Position numbers and translations under genes: made by a program. The notes below the pieces were generated by a model, which searched no databases, had not been told where the DNA came from, and saw only the letters and a program-made list of their open reading frames with translations. From [Phialemoniopsis] sp. UDSM-2020 (lineage: Eukaryota; Ascomycota; Sordariomycetes; Thyridiales; Thyridiaceae), in assembly GCA_018873225.1 (NCBI GenBank), contig JAEILZ010000001.1, positions 3,720,001-3,784,000 of the forward strand: a stretch of 64,000 nt of DNA, read 5' to 3'. This document shows positions 62,803 through 64,000 of the stretch, piece after piece (positions within the stretch are counted from its first letter, which is position 1; every line of letters begins with the position of its first letter).

Positions 62803-64000
62803 ATGTTCAGAAAGCTCCTTGCCGTGGCCCCTTTGCTGCTGGCCGCCCCCGTGGCGGCCGCCCCCAAGTTCTTTGAGAGGGATGCTGGCTGTGGTAGTGT
62901 CGACGCCGTCACCGAGACTGTATACCAGACCCAGACGGTGTTTGTCAGTTCAGCAGCATCGCCAACGGAGGCATTGAACTCGGGCACAGTGGGTGCTGGT
63001 AAAGAGCATTACAGTCCCGTAGATGGCTACAACTCCACTGGCGCTTCCACGGCTGCTGGTCCTCTTTCAACAGGGACTCAAAGCCCTGGTACGGACACTC
63101 CTGGAGTTGTAGACCACAGCCGTACTTATGAGAGTTCACTTTACTTTACAAACTGGTAAGACTTTGTTCTACCCATGAACATGGAGGGACACGAGTGTTG
63201 ACATTGAATAGGGGTATCTACGGCGCCAACTTCCAGCCTCAGCAGATTCCCGCTAGCAAGGTTACTCGGATATTGTACGCATTTGCGGACATTGCCAGTG
63301 ATGGTGAAGTGTGAGTCTTTCTTTCCGTCTCGAAAGGCCCATGAGCCTCATCATGAGTGTCGCTAATCATGTGGACAGCAAATCCTCGGATACATATGCC
63401 GATCTTGAGAAGCACTACCCCACGGATTCGTGGAATGACCAGGGCAAGAATGCCTATGGTTGCATCAAGCAGATTTTCCTGCTGAAGAAGCAGAACCGCA
63501 ACATGAAGGTGCTTCTCTCCATCGGTGGATGGACCTACTCACCCAAGTTCGCCCCCGTCGCTGCTACCGAGGCCGGTCGCCAAAAGTTCGCACAGAGCGC
63601 GGTCAAGCTGGTCGCCGACTGGGGCTTTGACGGCATCGACATTGACTGGGAGTACCCGGCCAACGCCAACGAAGCTCAGGACTTCATCAAGCTACTCCAG
63701 GCCTGCAGGCAGGAGCTGGACAGCTACGCGCAGAAGAACGCCCCCAACTACCACTTCCTCATCACCGTCGCCAGCCCGGCGGGTCCCACCAACTACAACA
63801 ACATGGACATGAAGGGCATGGACCCCTACGTCGACGCCTGGAACCTGATGGCCTACGACTACGCCGGATCGTGGGACTCGACCTCGGGCCACCAGGCCAA
63901 CATCTACACCAACACGGAGAACGAGGCCGCCACCAAGTTCAGCACGGAGCAGGCCGTCAAGGACTACCTGGCCAAGGGCATCGAGGGCAGCAAGATCATG
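62803..64000 (+). CDS. Secreted GH18 endochitinase, 3' truncated by window edge
   Basis: Exons are 62803..63155, 63212..63310 and 63379 to beyond the window end; both introns are phase 2. The signal peptide is [20 protein letters not shown]. The catalytic domain begins [20 protein letters not shown] and holds the chitin-binding SIGGW and the catalytic motif [10 protein letters not shown] with the acid-base Glu. [12 protein letters not shown] also matches the family. It hydrolyses beta-1,4 bonds in chitin, for wall remodelling or nutrition. It resembles the Trichoderma Ech42/Chit42 group. Between signal peptide and catalytic domain there is a Ser/Thr/Gly-rich stretch of about 85 residues with one Cys, clearly longer than in Ech42-type enzymes as I know them. 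The C-terminal part is outside the window. Confidence 0.93.

Noticed and set aside
1..64000. tRNA, rRNA, CRISPR array, complete transposon
   Set aside because: I looked for tRNA-like cloverleaf blocks, regular spaced repeats and transposase motifs on reading through and found none convincing; a dedicated covariance-model scan would be needed to exclude small RNAs.

Overview
The window is nuclear DNA from a filamentous ascomycete (Pezizomycotina). A Sordariomycete is likely, but the sequence does not let me name a genus. The evidence is short GT-AG introns (mostly 50-110 nt) with CTAAC/CTGAC branch sites, single-gene transcription units on both strands, and a gene set typical of such fungi: a patatin-NB-ARC-TPR NLR, a DOMON-b561 protein, a Kre9/Knh1-like GPI protein, a fungal Sch9 with a C2-like region, and a GH18 chitinase. 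I see no operons, prokaryotic features, CRISPR arrays, rRNA or tRNA genes. I rebuilt 26 protein-coding genes by joining exons in phase. Two run off the window ends: the NLR at the left and the chitinase at the right.

Layout. 1-6.0 kb: 3' part of an NLR-type gene (+), then a five-exon Baeyer-Villiger monooxygenase (-). 7.7-9.0 kb: histidine protein methyltransferase Hpm1 (+). 11.8-12.5 kb: Ser/Thr-rich GPI-anchored wall protein (+). 13.6-16.8 kb: divergent mitochondrial pair, PTC7-type phosphatase (-) and succinate dehydrogenase iron-sulfur subunit (+), separated by a promoter holding an 18-bp CACGTG palindrome and a double CCAAT box. 17.2-17.9 kb: small secreted protein (-). 20.7-22.3 kb: secreted cysteine-rich repeat protein with seven exons (+). 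22.7-28.5 kb: Dus4 tRNA-dihydrouridine synthase (+), P-TEFb-type cyclin (-), splicing factor Prp4 (+). 29.6-31.2 kb: Psk1-like S6-kinase-family AGC kinase (+). 33.0-39.5 kb: amidase, DOMON-cytochrome b561 protein, F1Fo ATP synthase subunit H (all +). 40.8-45.2 kb: Sch9 (-), probably with a far-upstream first coding exon. 49.3-51.3 kb: two unrecognised genes (-). 52.0-54.7 kb: SUZ-domain protein (+) tail-to-tail with NAR1 (-). 55.3-60.9 kb: small membrane protein (+), C2H2 zinc-finger protein (-), RanGAP (+), a second membrane protein (+). 62.8-64.0 kb: secreted GH18 chitinase (+).

Themes. Several genes serve mitochondria or Fe-S metabolism (Sdh2, Ptc7, Atp14, Nar1). Several act in RNA processing, transcription or translation (Dus4, Prp4, Hpm1, the cyclin, the SUZ protein). 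Two S6K-like AGC kinases lie about 12 kb apart. The secreted or surface genes are the GPI protein, the 180-aa protein, the repeat protein, the DOMON-b561 protein and the chitinase.

The most unusual locus is the repeat protein at 20685-22347. Six tandem six-cysteine domains are each cut by an intron at the same phase-2 position, just before the fourth cysteine, so the gene appears to have grown by duplicating an exon-intron unit. I do not recognise this domain.
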